Assembly: GCF_002095535.1 (NCBI RefSeq)
Contig: NZ_MLJI01000001.1
Span: 1,539,832-1,603,831 of the forward strand
Length of the DNA: 64,000 bases
Origin: Pantoea cypripedii
GTDB lineage: Bacteria > Pseudomonadota > Gammaproteobacteria > Enterobacterales > Enterobacteriaceae
Reading direction: 5' to 3'
A model generated the notes under the pieces. The model searched no databases, was not told where the DNA came from, and saw nothing but the letters and a program-made list of their open reading frames with translations. Below, one piece after another: positions 22,615-31,317 of the stretch; position 1 is the stretch's first letter, and each line of letters starts with the position of its first letter. Position numbers and translations under genes: made by a program.

Positions 22615-22829
22615 AATTCATTGAATGGCTGAAAAGCCTGTTTATTAAACCCAAAGAAGAGAAAAGCGAAATGCCTGATGAAAATGAAGTAGTACAAACT
22701 GAACAACCGGCAGCAACTGACATCACTGAAGTGGTACTGGCAAAACTGAAAGAGCTGGTGGTTGCTGCTGGTGATAAGGCACATACGGTGATTGATGACC
22801 TGATCGCCGTGGCTAAAAAGCTGGCGTAA
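22611..22829 (+). CDS. Small hypothetical phage protein (72 aa)
   Basis: ATG 22611 overlaps the Rz1 end by four bases. The N-terminus MKFIEWLKSLFIKPKEEK is an amphipathic or membrane-surface helix, followed by an acidic linker and a C-terminal helix (LAKLKELVVAAGDKAHTVID). Not recognised. A 38-codon frame at 24533 ends in a similar helix pattern (ELIALAKKYL), which may be a relic of a related gene. Confidence 0.6.
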   Translation: MKFIEWLKSLFIKPKEEKSEMPDENEVVQTEQPAATDITEVVLAKLKELVVAAGDKAHTVIDDLIAVAKKLA

Positions 22830-22886
22830 TCATCACAAGGCGTATTCCTGTGAATGCGCCTGATGATGATCATTCGCGAGGCCATT

Positions 22887-23147
22887 ATGAGCAACCTGAA
22901 GATAAAAGATTGTCAGGGTGTAACGCGCTGTGTTATCAGTCAGTATCCCGATGCACCAGTAACTAAAGCGCCGTCTGAATATGAAGACAAGCAGCAAGAG
23001 GAAAGCTTGGTTGCAGCAACTGTATTCACCATGATCGTGTTGGCAATTATCTGCCTGCTTTGCCTGACACAAACAGGCAGGGAAATTTTGCAGGCGTTAT
23101 GCTGGGGCATGGCAATTGGCGTGATTGTCACAATGGCCTCCCGCTAA
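22887..23147 (+). CDS. Small phage membrane protein (86 aa)
   Basis: Starting MSNLKIKDCQGVTRCVISQ, the protein has a soluble N-terminal part of about 40 residues and two membrane helices (about 46-62 and 72-84). GAGG lies upstream of ATG 22887. It lies just past the lysis cassette and could act in lysis control or exclusion. No family recognised. Confidence 0.6.
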   Translation: MSNLKIKDCQGVTRCVISQYPDAPVTKAPSEYEDKQQEESLVAATVFTMIVLAIICLLCLTQTGREILQALCWGMAIGVIVTMASR

Positions 23148-23257
23148 AGAATCCTCCGACAAGGGATAACGGTTAGCCACGCTGTGAAGCGTTGTGAAAC
23201 TGTTTAAATCTGCGGGAGCACTCAAAGTTGAAGTGATCTATTCGCAAAATACAAATT

Positions 23258-23305
23258 AGTCAACTAATCTTCTTCTAATCTATCCGAGAAGAAGATTAGC
23301 TGACT
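23258..23305. repeat. 48-bp inverted repeat directly before the 102-aa gene
   Basis: Two 19-bp arms (23258-23276 and 23287-23305) pair with a single mismatch around a 10-base loop; the inner 13 bp are perfect (CTAATCTTCTTCT with AGAAGAAGATTAG). The right arm includes the only ribosome-site-like purines (AGAAGAAG) before TTG 23306. There is no T-run, so a terminator is unlikely. It could be a regulator-binding site or an RNA hairpin that hides the start. Confidence 0.65.
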
Positions 23306-23614
23306 TTGAAAACTATCGATATAAATATTTTCGCAATAGAAATTAAAAAATTGGCAGCTGAGCATCAATCGGGTAGACCGCTTAGTGAAGTTAAAACTGA
23401 CGTGGATGGAGTAATTCAATCGCTCAGAGTGATTATTGGTCCTGACAAGGAAGCTCAGATTGAGAATTGGTCATTCCTTCTTGAATCATTAGATGGATAC
23501 CGTAATAGTAGAGCAGATCCGAAATGGAGTACGGTGATTTCTCATGCTATAAAGAGAATAAAAAACCGCAGGAGTAGCGCGAAATTCAGCCGCGGACGTT
23601 TTATTAAAAATTAA
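23306..23614 (+). CDS. AT-rich hypothetical protein (102 aa) in the lysis-terminase accessory spot
   Basis: TTG 23306 opens a 102-codon frame whose base composition is much more AT-rich than its neighbours. The product is soluble, with helices at 8-20 and 25-45 and a basic tail RRSSAKFSRGRFIKN. It starts immediately after a 19-bp-arm inverted repeat and converges on the YfbU-family gene. The region between Rz1 and terminase is a common cargo site in lambdoid phages. No family recognised; transfer is suggested by composition. Confidence 0.5.
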   Translation: MKTIDINIFAIEIKKLAAEHQSGRPLSEVKTDVDGVIQSLRVIIGPDKEAQIENWSFLLESLDGYRNSRADPKWSTVISHAIKRIKNRRSSAKFSRGRFIKN

Positions 23615-23747
23615 TCTCAATAAGCAGCTCATTTTTTAGAGCCGCTTATAAGAGTATCCGTCAGTAGCTGTTTTTATACAGTCTATATGCTTAGGGCCGC
23701 TGGTGAATGTTGCGAAACTTTAAATTGGCTAACGACAGGGGAAAATA

Positions 23748-24299
23748 TCACTGATTAGAGATAAATTTACCTGCCAACAGGGTATCTCTTAATGCAGAAT
23801 ATGTAATGCCACGCCCAATATTAAAGTCCTCTCTTGAAGGAGTAAAGACCTGCAACATTCTTTCAGAGGATTCATAAGTTGGGTAATCAGATTTTTTAGA
23901 GACTTCTTGTCTGTTAAAGCGCCCCATTCTTACAAGCATTTCTGCAATACTAATCAGCCTGCTCTCAGCCTTACTATTGAAACCAGGGAATGTAAGTGAA
24001 TTCTCCGGTGAAAAACCGGGAACCTCTTTTGCCAGGAGAGCCTGCTCTGTGGATGATAGACGTTCATATGTGAATTTAAGGATGTCGTACATCACCAGAA
24101 CATCGCAAACATGTTTAACCTCTGTAGGGTTGTCAGCGTTACTGGATAAAGAATCATACTCCCATTCAAGTGCCCAAAGGTTGTTAGTTTCTACAGCTTC
24201 TTTAATGAAATTCACGTCGAGACTATTTTGTATTCCAAGAGCTTTATGAATGTCACAAAGAAGTAAAATTTGAAGCTTTTCAGCCTGAGTTAAGCTCAT
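23748..24299 (-). CDS. YfbU family protein (prophage cargo)
   Basis: This 183-residue protein follows the YfbU pattern: LTQAEKLQILLLCDIHKAL, an acidic middle with VCDVLVMYDILKFTYERL, the blocks FPGFNSKAESRLISIAEMLVR and YESSERMLQVF. YfbU proteins are of unknown function. It is read opposite to the late genes from its own AAGGAGATACAG ribosome site, is AT-rich and lies in a cargo spot, so it is probably expressed in the lysogen. A role in defence or host conversion is a guess from position. Confidence 0.7.
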   Translation of the reverse strand: MSLTQAEKLQILLLCDIHKALGIQNSLDVNFIKEAVETNNLWALEWEYDSLSSNADNPTEVKHVCDVLVMYDILKFTYERLSSTEQALLAKEVPGFSPENSLTFPGFNSKAESRLISIAEMLVRMGRFNRQEVSKKSDYPTYESSERMLQVFTPSREDFNIGRGITYSALRDTLLAGKFISNQ

Positions 24300-24764
24300 C
24301 TGTATCTCCTTATGGATGTTGGATGAATGGTAACAGGATTATGAAGTGTAAGAATCTGATTTTTTTGAGGTGTTGATGTCGAGGTATTAGATGTCATCCA
24401 GCATCGCCATAGAAAATAACCAAAATGAAAATATTAGAGTTTCCTACAATCTTTCTGCTTAAAATACATGCAAATGAAGAACGGAACGTGAGCGAGTTAC
24501 TAAATGGAGATACCTAACAAGCAATTACTGTAGTGAAGACTGGCGTACAGGACTTTGAGCAGGCTTTCCAGTTTGTGGCTGATGGTGTGGCCAAACTGGG
24601 TGCGGGTGCCAAAGACGAGCTGATAGCGCTGGCTAAAAAGTATTTATAAAATTCTGCAAAAGGCATTCTATCAGTGCCTTTGACAGAATAAACGATCTGA
24701 TTAGCTGTCTGGTGGTATCGAAAATTACCGGCAGGATATAAAACCTACCAGCAGGAAACTCTGA
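24300..24764. other. Intergenic region with a 38-codon relic frame
   Basis: The left part (24300-24480) is AT-rich and should hold the promoter of the YfbU-family gene. From GTG 24533 to 24649 a rightward frame encodes KTGVQDFEQAFQFVADGVAK and a tail ending LALAKKYL. It lacks a nearby ribosome site and resembles the tail of small phage helical proteins such as the one at 22611, so it is more likely a relic than a gene. Confidence 0.35.
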
Positions 24765-26222
24765 ATGGACGTTGTGATTGATGGTGTGAGATACGCGCCA
24801 GTGTCAAAGCGCGCCTCAAATATTGGCATCGCGATCACCACACATAATCGGCATGAAGTGTTATCCCGCGCGCTGGAGCATCACCTTAAATATCTGCCTG
24901 CCGGTACGCTGGTGGTTGTTATTGATGACGGGTCAGCCAAACCGGTAACAGTGCCGGAAGGTGTGAGGCTGATTCGCTGTGACATGTCACGCGGTATTGT
25001 TGCATCAAAGAATACCAGCCTTGAGGTGCTGATTGATGCTGGCTGCGAACATCTGTTTCTGTGGGACGATGACGCATGGCCAGTTGGTGGTGGATGGGAA
25101 CATCCTTACATCGAATCACCTGAGCCTCATCTCGCTTACCAGTTCATGGACTTTGCGACAGGCCAGAAGCTGGGTGATATCGCGGTCCTGTATCGGGATG
25201 ATAAGCATATCGCCTATACCGGCCAGCGTGGAGTGATGCTGTATTACCATCGCAGCGCGATTGAAAAAGTTGGTGGTTTTGACCCCATCTATCAGCGCGG
25301 CATGTATGAGCACTCTGATTTAGCCCTGCGCATTCACAACGCAGGGTTGACCAGCTGGGCTTTTGCCGATGTGGCAGACTCTGAAAAGCTGATTTACTCG
25401 CTGGATGAGCATCAGGCAGTTGAACGTTCCGTGCCGAAACCAGACCGCGAAGCGCAGGTTAAGCGAAACGTCACCATCCACAATAAGCGGCGTGATGATG
25501 GCTATTCAGGTTATGCGCCGTTCCGCTGCCAGCGAAACGTGGTTATCACAACCCTGCTGACCAGCCAGCCAGACCCGCAACGCAACAGCAAAATACAGCC
25601 ATCGCCTGACCTGCTGACAAAGTGGGCGGCATCAATTCGCGGATGCGGGCGTATCGTGCTGGCTGATGAGTTGACAACAGCACCGGCTGACGCTGAATTG
25701 CACCGCATGCCTGACGTGAAAATGAATGTCTATTTCCGGCGCTGGCTGCATATCTGGCAGCACCTTCGGGATCATCCTGAATATGAGTTCGTGTGGTGTA
25801 CCGATGGCACGGATGTTGAGATGCTGCGCGAGCCGTGGCAGGAAATGGAACCCGGAAAAGTTTACGTTGGCTCGGAACCAAAAACTTACGCTGACAGCTG
25901 GGCTGTTAAACATCACCCGGAGGCAATTTATCAGGCATTCCTGGGTGAGCATCGCAACGATGTAATGCTGAATGCTGGCCTGCTGGGTGGATCACGCGCT
26001 GACGTGATGGCAATCGCGCACGGAATTGTCAGGCTGTATTACCACCTCGAATCAATGCGCTTCTGGCAGAAAGAAAAGGCAGAGGCAGCGGTGGGCGACA
26101 TGATTGCCTTTGGCATTGTGGCGCATCGCTACAGTGACAGGCTGGTGACCGGCCCGCGCGTGCATACGGTTTTTAAGTCAGACGGAATCGGTAAGGAGTG
26201 TGCCTGGTGGCAACACAAATAA
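24765..26222 (+). CDS. Phage-encoded family 2-type glycosyltransferase, two-domain
   Basis: This 485-residue protein has a GT-A fold at about 20-230: IGIAITTHNRHEVLSRALEH, VVVIDDGSA, the metal-binding LFLWDDDAWPVG, and a late GGFDPIYQRGMYEHSDLALR block typical of GT2 acceptor regions. A second domain (about 250-480) with FVWCTDGTDVEML and YVGSEPKTYAD also looks glycosyltransferase-like. It would move a sugar from a nucleotide donor to an unknown acceptor (LPS, capsid or DNA). It overlaps the next gene by 16 bp and lies directly before cos. Confidence 0.75.
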   Translation: MDVVIDGVRYAPVSKRASNIGIAITTHNRHEVLSRALEHHLKYLPAGTLVVVIDDGSAKPVTVPEGVRLIRCDMSRGIVASKNTSLEVLIDAGCEHLFLWDDDAWPVGGGWEHPYIESPEPHLAYQFMDFATGQKLGDIAVLYRDDKHIAYTGQRGVMLYYHRSAIEKVGGFDPIYQRGMYEHSDLALRIHNAGLTSWAFADVADSEKLIYSLDEHQAVERSVPKPDREAQVKRNVTIHNKRRDDGYSGYAPFRCQRNVVITTLLTSQPDPQRNSKIQPSPDLLTKWAASIRGCGRIVLADELTTAPADAELHRMPDVKMNVYFRRWLHIWQHLRDHPEYEFVWCTDGTDVEMLREPWQEMEPGKVYVGSEPKTYADSWAVKHHPEAIYQAFLGEHRNDVMLNAGLLGGSRADVMAIAHGIVRLYYHLESMRFWQKEKAEAAVGDMIAFGIVAHRYSDRLVTGPRVHTVFKSDGIGKECAWWQHK

Positions 26223-26842
26223 AGTTTGTGGTGGTCGGCCATCACACCCGGAGCTCTGCCGCTGTGCGGCTGGCTAATTCGATTGGTGCTCATCTGCTGA
26301 TTGATGATGAAAGCAGGGGAGCCAACTGGAATCACCACCGTGCTATCGAGTGGGCGGCACAACAGGATTGCCGGGTTGTCATCCTTGAAGATGATGCGCA
26401 GCCCGTTGAAGGTTTCCTGTTGCTGGTGTCCGAATGGCTGGTGCGATTCCCTGATGATCTGGTGAGCTTTTACCTCGGCACCGGCAGGCCACCGCAGTAC
26501 CAGCCTGTGATAGCGCAGCGCCTGATTGAAGCAGATCGGCATCGGTGGGACTGCATCACGCTGCCGCGCCTGATTCATGGCGTCTGCTACAGTCCGCCAC
26601 AGCACGCGCTGGCAGGCATCCTGACGCGCTGGAACGAAGACAAGCCAGCTGACTTTGCGGTTGGTGATGCGTATGGCGCAGCTGTCATCTACCCGTGCTA
26701 CTCGCTGGCCGACCACGCTGATAGTGCAGCGGTTGAGGTGCATCCTGATGGTGAGGTCAGGCGGGAGCGTCGCCGGGCCTGGCGTCTGGCTCAGTCGGCA
26801 TCAAATGCGAACGGTTCCCATTCGCACCTGCATTATTCATGA
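26207..26842 (+). CDS. Second phage glycosyltransferase-like protein (GT25-type LEDD motif)
   Basis: This 211-residue protein begins VATQIKFVVVGHHTR and shows NWNHHRAIEWAAQQDCRVVILEDDAQPVEGF, the pattern of small GT25-like transferases where LEDDA marks the metal and donor site. GTG 26207 is chosen because AAGGAG is spaced eight bases upstream. It is translationally coupled to the larger glycosyltransferase, so both probably act on one acceptor. It ends just before a Fur-box-like sequence and the cos site. Confidence 0.65.
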   Translation: MATQIKFVVVGHHTRSSAAVRLANSIGAHLLIDDESRGANWNHHRAIEWAAQQDCRVVILEDDAQPVEGFLLLVSEWLVRFPDDLVSFYLGTGRPPQYQPVIAQRLIEADRHRWDCITLPRLIHGVCYSPPQHALAGILTRWNEDKPADFAVGDAYGAAVIYPCYSLADHADSAAVEVHPDGEVRRERRRAWRLAQSASNANGSHSHLHYS

Positions 26843-26845
26843 TAA

Positions 26846-26860
26846 TGAGAATGATTATCA
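26846..26860. promoter_or_regulatory. Fur-box-like 7-1-7 sequence
   Basis: TGAGAATGATTATCA matches the Fur core TGATAAT-N-ATTATCA at 13 of the 14 arm positions, and lies in a longer GATAAT...ATTATCATT dyad (26841-26862). It is three bases past the end of the second glycosyltransferase. No promoter clearly belongs to it, so it may be coincidence or part of a structural element next to cos. Confidence 0.35.
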
Positions 26861-26863
26861 TTA

Positions 26864-27024
26864 ACGGGTCCCTCCGGAGGGGGACCCATCCACGGGGCGG
26901 CTCACTCGCGGAAAACGGCTAGTTTTCTGCATTTCATCAGAATCATCATCATTCTGTTAACTCTCTGATATTTCAGTCGTGAGATTTTTCGCGATGTCGA
27001 AATGATTAAATTTTGTTCATCATC
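26864..27024 (+). other. cos site (cosQ/cosN-like) and terminase-binding region
   Basis: ACGGGTCC (26864-26871) corresponds to lambda cosQ. GGGGCGGCTCACTCGCGG (26894-26911) matches the lambda cosN core, remembered as GGGGCGGCGACCTCGCGG, at 15 of 18 positions. The remaining 110 bp up to the small terminase gene would hold cosB sites. A hairpin GGGTCCC/GGGACCC lies between cosQ and cosN. The location directly before the Nu1-type gene is as in lambda. This predicts cohesive-end packaging. Confidence 0.7.
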
Positions 27025-27531
27025 ATGGATAACGAATTAAAGAATTTCCGACTCAATATCAACCAGATCGCTACGCTCACCGATCTGCACCGCCAGACGG
27101 TGTCCAGCAGGCTCAGTAATGTGCAGCCTGCGCCGGGGAGCAACGCAAAACTCAAACTGTATTCGCTACTGGATGTTTTGAAGGAGCTGCTGACCAGAAC
27201 CACATCTGACGAGCTGGTGGATGTAGACAAAATGCTGCCGCCAGACAGAAAAGCGTGGTTTCAGTCAGAGCGTGAACGGCTGAAATTTCAGCAGGAGACC
27301 GGCGAGCTGATACCGGCATCTGAGGTAGCCAGAGAATTTTCTTCTATGGCTAAAGCAGTGGTCCAGGTACTTGAAACATTGCCCGACATCCTGGAGCGCG
27401 ACTGCGCTATGACTCCGGCAGCGGTTGTAAGGGTCCAGAAAGTTATTGATGACCTGCGTGATCAAATCGCTTTGAAGGTTGAGATGGCTGATACACCCCA
27501 ATACGAGGAGGATTTGCCAGAAGAGGAGTAG
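27025..27531 (+). CDS. Terminase small subunit (Nu1/DUF1441 type)
   Basis: This 168-residue protein has an N-terminal winged-helix DNA-binding part (LNINQIATLTDLHRQTVSSRL, about 10-32) and a helical C-terminus for contact with the large subunit, like lambda Nu1 and the DUF1441 proteins of Gifsy-type phages. It recognises cosB and directs cutting. ATG 27025 gives MDNELKNFRL; the in-frame TTG 27013 is less likely. The large terminase starts two bases after its stop. Confidence 0.82.
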   Translation: MDNELKNFRLNINQIATLTDLHRQTVSSRLSNVQPAPGSNAKLKLYSLLDVLKELLTRTTSDELVDVDKMLPPDRKAWFQSERERLKFQQETGELIPASEVAREFSSMAKAVVQVLETLPDILERDCAMTPAAVVRVQKVIDDLRDQIALKVEMADTPQYEEDLPEEE

Positions 27532-27533
27532 CC

Positions 27534-29633
27534 ATGCGTCAGGCCACGGCAGCAGCGATCAGGAAAAATACTGCCACGATATTACGTGCGCCGCGTAAGT
27601 TACCCGTTGCGGAAGCAGTTAATAAGTTTATGCGCGTTCCTGTCGGGGTGGGTAACTCTGTCGAATGGGACCCCGATGTTGCTCCTTATATCATTGAGCC
27701 GATGAACTGCCTGGCGTCCCGTGAATATGACGCCGTGGTTTTTGTTGGTCCGGCGAGGACGGGTAAAACCATCGGCCTGATAGACGGCTGGGTTGTTTAT
27801 AACGTGGTCTGTGATCCTTCTGACATGCTGGTTGTCCAGATGACAGAAGAAAAGGCGCGTGAGCATTCCAAGAAGCGCCTTGCCCGTACATTTCGCGTCA
27901 GTCCCGAAGTGGCGAAGCGACTCAGTCCGCTGAGAAATGATAATAACGTTCATGACCGGACATTCCTGGCGGGCAATTACCTGAAGATTGGCTGGCCGTC
28001 AGTCAACATCATGTCATCGTCCGATTTTAAATGTGTAGCGCTGACGGATTATGACCGTTTCCCGGAGAATATTGACGGTGAAGGCGACGGATTCTCGCTT
28101 GCCTCTAAACGTACCACAACGTTTATGTCAGCCGGTATGACGCTCGTTGAAGGTTCACCGGGCAGGGAAATTACCGACACGAAATGGAAGCGGCAGACCC
28201 CGCATGAAGCGCCGCCGACCACTGGAAGCCTGTCTCTGTATAACCGTGGCGACCGTCGCCGACTTTACTGGCCCTGTCCTCATTGTGGTGAATACTTTCA
28301 GCCTTCTATGGAGGCGATGACAGGCTACCGGGAAGATACTGACCCGGTTAAAGCCAGTGAATCGGCTCATGTCTGCTGCCCGCATTGCAATAAAGTCATC
28401 ACAGCAGATAAAAAGCGTGAACTAAATAAGGCGCATGTCTGGTTACGCGAAGGGGAGAAAATTGATGCTGCTGGCAATCGTTCAGGAGAGCCGCGCCGCT
28501 CGCGTATTGCTTCTTTCTGGATGGAAGGCCCCGCAGCAGCCTATCAGACCTGGGCGCAGCTTACCTATAAGCTACTGACAGCCGAACATGAATATGAGAC
28601 GACCGGCAGTGAAGAAACGCTGAAGGCGGTTATCAACACTGACTGGGGGCGTCCTTATCTGCCACGGGCAGCGACCGAAACCCGTAAAGCTGAAACCCTG
28701 ATGGCGCGAGCTGAGACGGTAAACCGTCGCACTGTGCCGGATGGTGTGCATTTTCTGGTGGCAACGGTGGATGTGCAGGCCGGTAAAAATAAACGCTTTG
28801 TTGTTCAGGTGACTGGTTACGGTGCTCATGGCGAGCGCTGGATTGTTGACCGATACAATATCCGGCATTCCCTGCGATGCGGACCCGATGGTGAAAGTTT
28901 GCCAATCAATCCAGGTGCGTACCCGGAAGACTGGGACCTGCTGCGATCTGATGTGCTCGATAAGCACTGGCCTATGTCATCTGACCCTTCGGTTTCGCTC
29001 CCTTTACTGGCAATGGCAGTTGACTCTGCCGGTGAGGATGGCGTAACCGATAACGCTTACAAATTCTGGCGCAAATGTCGCCAGGACGGCGTGCACAAAC
29101 GTGTGTACCTCTTCAAAGGGGACAGCGCCAGCCGCAGCAAGCTGATCACCAAAACGTTACCTGACAACACCGACAGGCCAAACAGAAGCGCTGAAGCGCG
29201 TGGCGATGTGCCTCTGTATCTGCTTCAGACAAACCAGCTTAAAGACAGGATAAATAATGCGCTTCTGCGTGATTCCCCCGGTCCTAATTATGTGCATTTC
29301 CCTGACTGGCTGGGTGAATGGTTTTATGACGAACTGACCTACGAAGAGAGAAGTACAGACGGGAAATGGCATAAACCGGGCAAAGGCGCTAACGAGGCGT
29401 TTGACCTGCTGGTTTACGCCCAGGCGCTGGTCATATTACGTGGGTATGAGCGCATTAACTGGGACAGCCCACCGGAGTGGGCGCGGTCACCGGATAAACC
29501 GTCCAACCATCCCAGAGTCCAGCAATCTCAGCCGGTGGCACGGCAAACCGAACCTGAAATAAAACAAACGGAGACACGCCAGGCAGCAACGCCTTCAGCG
29601 TGGGCACCCGCATCTAACGGAGGCTGGCTATGA
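27534..29633 (+). CDS. Terminase large subunit (GpA family)
   Basis: This 699-residue packaging ATPase/nuclease has Walker A VGPARTGKT (71-79), a Walker B-like LTDYDRFPE (about 163-171), a zinc pair CPHCG and CPHC (about 243 and 283) and a C-terminal nuclease region (YLFKGDS, FDLLVYAQALVI). The GpA family cuts cos and pumps DNA into the prohead. The Q/E-rich tail after about residue 650 is low complexity. The gene overlaps the gpW-like gene by ATGA. Confidence 0.93.
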   Translation: MRQATAAAIRKNTATILRAPRKLPVAEAVNKFMRVPVGVGNSVEWDPDVAPYIIEPMNCLASREYDAVVFVGPARTGKTIGLIDGWVVYNVVCDPSDMLVVQMTEEKAREHSKKRLARTFRVSPEVAKRLSPLRNDNNVHDRTFLAGNYLKIGWPSVNIMSSSDFKCVALTDYDRFPENIDGEGDGFSLASKRTTTFMSAGMTLVEGSPGREITDTKWKRQTPHEAPPTTGSLSLYNRGDRRRLYWPCPHCGEYFQPSMEAMTGYREDTDPVKASESAHVCCPHCNKVITADKKRELNKAHVWLREGEKIDAAGNRSGEPRRSRIASFWMEGPAAAYQTWAQLTYKLLTAEHEYETTGSEETLKAVINTDWGRPYLPRAATETRKAETLMARAETVNRRTVPDGVHFLVATVDVQAGKNKRFVVQVTGYGAHGERWIVDRYNIRHSLRCGPDGESLPINPGAYPEDWDLLRSDVLDKHWPMSSDPSVSLPLLAMAVDSAGEDGVTDNAYKFWRKCRQDGVHKRVYLFKGDSASRSKLITKTLPDNTDRPNRSAEARGDVPLYLLQTNQLKDRINNALLRDSPGPNYVHFPDWLGEWFYDELTYEERSTDGKWHKPGKGANEAFDLLVYAQALVILRGYERINWDSPPEWARSPDKPSNHPRVQQSQPVARQTEPEIKQTETRQAATPSAWAPASNGGWL

Positions 29634-29848
29634 ATCAGGCTGATATTGAAAATATGTTACAGAAGTACATTGATGCAGAGCTGGCAGCGCTTGATGGTAA
29701 GACAGTTGAAATCAATGGGCAGTCCTATACCACTCAGGACCTGGCAACCATCCAGAAAGAGCGGGCAAACCTTGAGCGACGTTTGCAGGCATGCATTAAC
29801 GCCCAGCGTCGCCGACCGCAGTACGGCCTGGCGAGGTTTCCACGATGA
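29630..29848 (+). CDS. gpW-like head-tail joining protein
   Basis: This 72-residue protein is similar in size and layout to lambda gpW: a helical start, a beta hairpin GKTVEINGQSYTTQDL and a helix LATIQKERANLERRL followed by basic RRR. It lies between terminase and portal as in lambda and overlaps both neighbours by four bases. It stabilises packaged DNA and joins the head to the tail. Confidence 0.75.
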   Translation: MNQADIENMLQKYIDAELAALDGKTVEINGQSYTTQDLATIQKERANLERRLQACINAQRRRPQYGLARFPR

Positions 29849-31317
29849 CATTACTGGATAACGCCATCGGGCTGATTTCACCCGGCTGGAAAGCGGCCCG
29901 ACTGCGTTCCCGGCTGGAAATCCGGGCCTATGAAGCCGCTATGCCGACACGTACGCACCGGGCCAGGCGTGAAAACCGCAACGCTAATCAGGTCAATCAG
30001 TTCGGTGGACGCTCAATCAGAGAGCAGGCCCGATGGCTGGATAATAATCATGACCTGGTTATCGGACTGCTGGACAAGTTAGAGGAACGAATTGTAGGCA
30101 AACAGGGAATAGTCGTTGACCCTCAACCGATGCTTAAAAGCGGGTTACTAGCTGTCGATTTCTCAAGGCAAATCCGTACCGCTTGGGCTGAATGGTCGGT
30201 ATCGCCAGATGTCACAGGTAAATTTACGCGGCCTTCCCTTGAGAGGTTAATGGCGAGGACCTGGCTAAGGGATGGGGAGGTATTTGCCCAGTTAGTACAG
30301 GGTGAGGCTCCTGGCCTGAATAAACCTAATGGAATCCCTTACTGGTTAGAGGCTCTTGAGCCGGATTTTGTCCCGCTTGAATTGAATGATCCGGGCAAGT
30401 CATTAACGCAGGGAGTCTACCTGAATGACTGGGGAGCACCGACGAAATACGCTGTTTATAAAAACCTGGCCGCAAAAGGGTTACTTCTTGGCGACACTAA
30501 GGATATTGCCGCCGATAACATGCTTCATCTGAAATTCACCCGCCGATTGCACCAGGTCAGGGGGAACAGCCTTCTTACCGGCATTCTTATCCGTCTGAGC
30601 GCAATGAAAGAGTACGAAGACTCAGAACTGACCGCAGCGCGTATCGCTGCGGCGCTCGGGATGTACATAAAAAAAGGCGACGGCATGACGTATGACGACG
30701 CCAACACCTCTGGCGCGCGTGAACTCGATATTCAGCCGGGCATGCTTTTTGACAATCTTATGCCGGGTGAAGATATCGGCATGATCAAGTCAGACAGGCC
30801 TAATGCCAATCTTGAATCGTTCCGCAACGGCCAGTTACGCGCGGTGGCCGCAGGCAGTCGCAGCAGCTTTTCCAGTATTTCCCGAAACTACAGCGGCAAC
30901 TACAGTTCCCAGCGTCAGGAGCTGGTGGAGTCATTCGAAGGATATGGAATTCTTCAGGATGAATTCGTGGGAGCCGTAACCCGACCGATGTACCGTAAGT
31001 GGCTGAACATGGCAATCATTTCCGGTGTTATTAAAGTTCCCGCCGAGGTAGACCCGTCAACATTAATGACCGCAGTTTACAGCGGTCCGGTGATGCCGTG
31101 GATTGACCCACTAAAAGAGGCTGGCGCGTGGAAATCAATGATCCGTGGCGGCTCTGCAACGGAAAGTGACTGGGTGCGCGCACGCGGCGCTAATCCGGGT
31201 GAAATTAAGCGCCGCCGCAAAGCGGAGATTGATGAAAACAAAGAGCTGGGTCTGGTATTTGATACTGATCCGGCAAACGACAAAGGGGCGACCAGTGGTC
31301 AGCAAAAAGAAGAGTAA
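29845..31317 (+). CDS. Portal protein (lambda gpB family)
   Basis: This 490-residue protein has family blocks RENRNANQVNQFGGRSIREQARWLDNNHD, WSVSPDVTGKFT, RTWLRDGEVFAQLV and FRNGQLRAVAAGSRSSFSSI. Twelve copies form the dodecameric ring through which DNA enters the head. The C-terminus (about 440-490) is charged and variable. Its last 23 bp overlap the GTG start of the protease-capsid gene. Confidence 0.92.
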   Translation: MTLLDNAIGLISPGWKAARLRSRLEIRAYEAAMPTRTHRARRENRNANQVNQFGGRSIREQARWLDNNHDLVIGLLDKLEERIVGKQGIVVDPQPMLKSGLLAVDFSRQIRTAWAEWSVSPDVTGKFTRPSLERLMARTWLRDGEVFAQLVQGEAPGLNKPNGIPYWLEALEPDFVPLELNDPGKSLTQGVYLNDWGAPTKYAVYKNLAAKGLLLGDTKDIAADNMLHLKFTRRLHQVRGNSLLTGILIRLSAMKEYEDSELTAARIAAALGMYIKKGDGMTYDDANTSGARELDIQPGMLFDNLMPGEDIGMIKSDRPNANLESFRNGQLRAVAAGSRSSFSSISRNYSGNYSSQRQELVESFEGYGILQDEFVGAVTRPMYRKWLNMAIISGVIKVPAEVDPSTLMTAVYSGPVMPWIDPLKEAGAWKSMIRGGSATESDWVRARGANPGEIKRRRKAEIDENKELGLVFDTDPANDKGATSGQQKEE

